From: Simplicispira metamorpha
Lineage (GTDB): Bacteria > Pseudomonadota > Gammaproteobacteria > Burkholderiales > Burkholderiaceae_C
NCBI RefSeq assembly: GCF_004341365.1
Contig: NZ_SLXH01000025.1
Coordinates: 1-64,000, forward strand
Reading direction: 5' to 3'
DNA length: 64,000 nucleotides
This document shows positions 62,922-64,000 of this stretch, in pieces; positions within the stretch are counted from its first letter, which is position 1, and each line of letters starts with the position of its first letter. Below the pieces are notes generated by a model. It was not told where the DNA came from. It did no database searches and worked only from the letters and a program-made list of their open reading frames with translations. Made by a program: the position numbers and the translations under genes.

Positions 62922-63425
62922 ATGCACCTGCCCACCCGCCCACCTTCACGCGCCTGGCGCCGCGCCGCCCTGTGGCTGGCCGCCAGTACCCTGGCTGCTG
63001 CCGCCCACGCGGAAAAAATCGGCACCGTGGACACCGCCTTCCAGTGGATTGGCCGTGACCACGACATCCTGGTCGAGGCCTACGACGACCCCGGCGCCCT
63101 GGGCGTGACCTGCTATGTCTCGCGGGCGCGAACGGGCGGCATCAAAGGCACGCTGGGCCTGGCCGAAGACCGCGCCGAGGCCTCGATTGCCTGCCGCCAG
63201 ACCGGGCCCATCAGCTTTCCCAAGCCGCTGCGCAAGCAGGAAGAGGTGTTCAGCGAGCGCATGTCGATTTTGTTCAAGCGCCTGCGCATCGTGCGCATGG
63301 TGGACGCGCCGCGCAACACGCTGGTGTACCTGACCTATTCTGAAAAGCTGATCGACGGTTCGCCGCAAAACAGCATCACGGCGGTGCCGGTGGACCGGGC
63401 CACGCCCATTGTGCTCAGGCCCTGA
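62922..63425 (+). CDS. creA: CreA family protein
   Basis: Secreted protein of 167 residues. A long signal peptide (SRAWRRAALWLAASTLAAAA) is cleaved near AHA. The mature part contains EKIGTVDTAFQWIGRDHDIL, VTCYVSRARTGGIKGTLGLA and ASIACRQTGPISFP, diagnostic of CreA. Two cysteines may form a disulfide. The family is widespread in proteobacteria with no settled function. The ATG at 62922 gives the expected length. Confidence 0.9.
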   Translation: MHLPTRPPSRAWRRAALWLAASTLAAAAHAEKIGTVDTAFQWIGRDHDILVEAYDDPGALGVTCYVSRARTGGIKGTLGLAEDRAEASIACRQTGPISFPKPLRKQEEVFSERMSILFKRLRIVRMVDAPRNTLVYLTYSEKLIDGSPQNSITAVPVDRATPIVLRP

Positions 63426-63432
63426 ATATGTA

Positions 63433-63496
63433 GCCAAAAACAGCTCTGACGCACGCGCAACAAGCGCTAGCAGCTATTAAATCAATAGCAAAAACC
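63433..63496 (+). repeat. dispersed ~60-bp repeat, copy O
   Basis: Contains CAACAAGCGCTAGCAGCTAT, then TAAATCAATAGCAAAAAC, just past the creA stop. Confidence 0.85.
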
Positions 63497-63540
63497 ATTT
63501 TTGCGCCCCGTACCGCGCCCCACCTATTCGCAGAAACCGC

Positions 63541-64000
63541 ATGGCCACATCCGACATGCCCTTCCCCAAGAGCGCCACACCAGGCACTTCGACCACCGCT
63601 GCGGTGCCAGCCCCCGGGGCGGCCTCCGGTGCTGCACCTGCGGGTGCCGGGGGCCCGTCTGCGGCAGCGGCGGTGGCCCGTGCGGGGGGGGGCTCCACCA
63701 CCACCGCCAAAGCGTCTCCCAGCCCGCTGGCCACGCTCTACCACAGCGCACTCGGGCCGGTGGGTCTGGCGCACTACCTGCGGGTTTTTGCCCTTTTTGA
63801 CGCCACCGGCAAGGCCCGCCCTGGCTGGAACTGGGGCGCCGCCCTGCTCACCCTGCACTGGATGCTGTTGCACCAGCTCTGGCGCCCGGCGCTGGCATAT
63901 GCCGCCACGGGGGCAGCGCTGGTGTGGCTGGCCTGGGGAATCGATCCGGCACTGCTGCCCTGGCCCGCGTCGGTGCAATGGGGGCTGCTGGCAGGGTTTG
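63541..64000 (+). CDS. DUF2628-like membrane protein (3' end outside window)
   Basis: First 153 residues of a protein with a low-complexity Ala/Gly/Pro/Thr N-terminus of about 60 residues, then YHSALGPVGLAHYLRVFALF, DATGKARPGWNWGAALLTLH and a hydrophobic region (LAYAATGAALVWLAWG). The order of a short soluble motif with a Trp-Asn-Trp element followed by membrane spans is typical of DUF2628 proteins. Function is unknown. The ATG at 63541 is the first good start after the repeat. Confidence 0.65.
   Translation, partial: MATSDMPFPKSATPGTSTTAAVPAPGAASGAAPAGAGGPSAAAAVARAGGGSTTTAKASPSPLATLYHSALGPVGLAHYLRVFALFDATGKARPGWNWGAALLTLHWMLLHQLWRPALAYAATGAALVWLAWGIDPALLPWPASVQWGLLAGF

Overview
The window comes from a GC-rich betaproteobacterium, almost certainly a member of the Comamonadaceae (Acidovorax-like). 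The support is the codon use, OmpC-type porins, a Bug-family solute-binding protein, a cphA'/cphA pair with its own ABC transporter, and a dense family of short dispersed repeats. The organism assignment is inference from gene content; no rRNA or tRNA gene lies here.

Layout. 1-9.5 kb (minus strand): end of etfB, a Bug-type binding protein, then a beta-oxidation operon (bifunctional hydratase/dehydrogenase, thiolase, two acyl-CoA dehydrogenases, enoyl-CoA hydratase, CaiB-type CoA transferase). The order resembles the pimeloyl-CoA (pim) operon, and a divergent LysR gene has a palindromic operator in the shared promoter. 10.5-12.1 kb: an AEC transporter and a YbhB-type protein. 12.1-14.1 kb: an AT-rich island of small minus-strand genes separated by three attC-like sites, that is an integron cassette array with no integrase in view, ending in a hicAB pair whose hicA is frameshifted. 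14.3-19.7 kb: a peptide-type ABC transporter operon containing an M20 amidohydrolase but no binding protein. 19.9-22.2 kb: two different porins. 22.4-29 kb: coq7, an OsmC protein, a structured leader with terminator in front of ilvA, and a large PAS/GAF/GGDEF diguanylate cyclase. 29-33.5 kb: cobS-cobC, and a GbsR/MarR regulator with a short-Q-loop (CIO-type) bd oxidase, controlled from a perfect 26-bp palindrome. 33.7-43.8 kb: type II secretion genes, gspC divergent from gspGHIJKLMNDE; gspF is stranded about 7 kb further on at 50.5 kb. 44-53.4 kb: deaminase, membrane-anchored double ABM protein, acyl-CoA synthetase, CZB protein, luciferase-like oxidoreductase, SDR, gspF, 5'-nucleotidase. 53.5-61.4 kb: cyanophycin module (DUF1854 protein, zinc-ribbon ABC transporter, cphA', cphA). 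61.5-64 kb: branched-chain amino-acid type binding protein, CreA, and the start of a DUF2628-like membrane protein.

The most interesting signals are (1) the integrase-less cassette array with a broken hicA toxin; (2) a roughly 60-bp repeat family, at least 15 copies in 64 kb, three of which lie in frame inside genes (cobS, gspD, gspF) and always encode a hydrophobic segment with rare ATA/TTA/CTA codons; and (3) a nested-hairpin RNA ending in a strong terminator upstream of ilvA.
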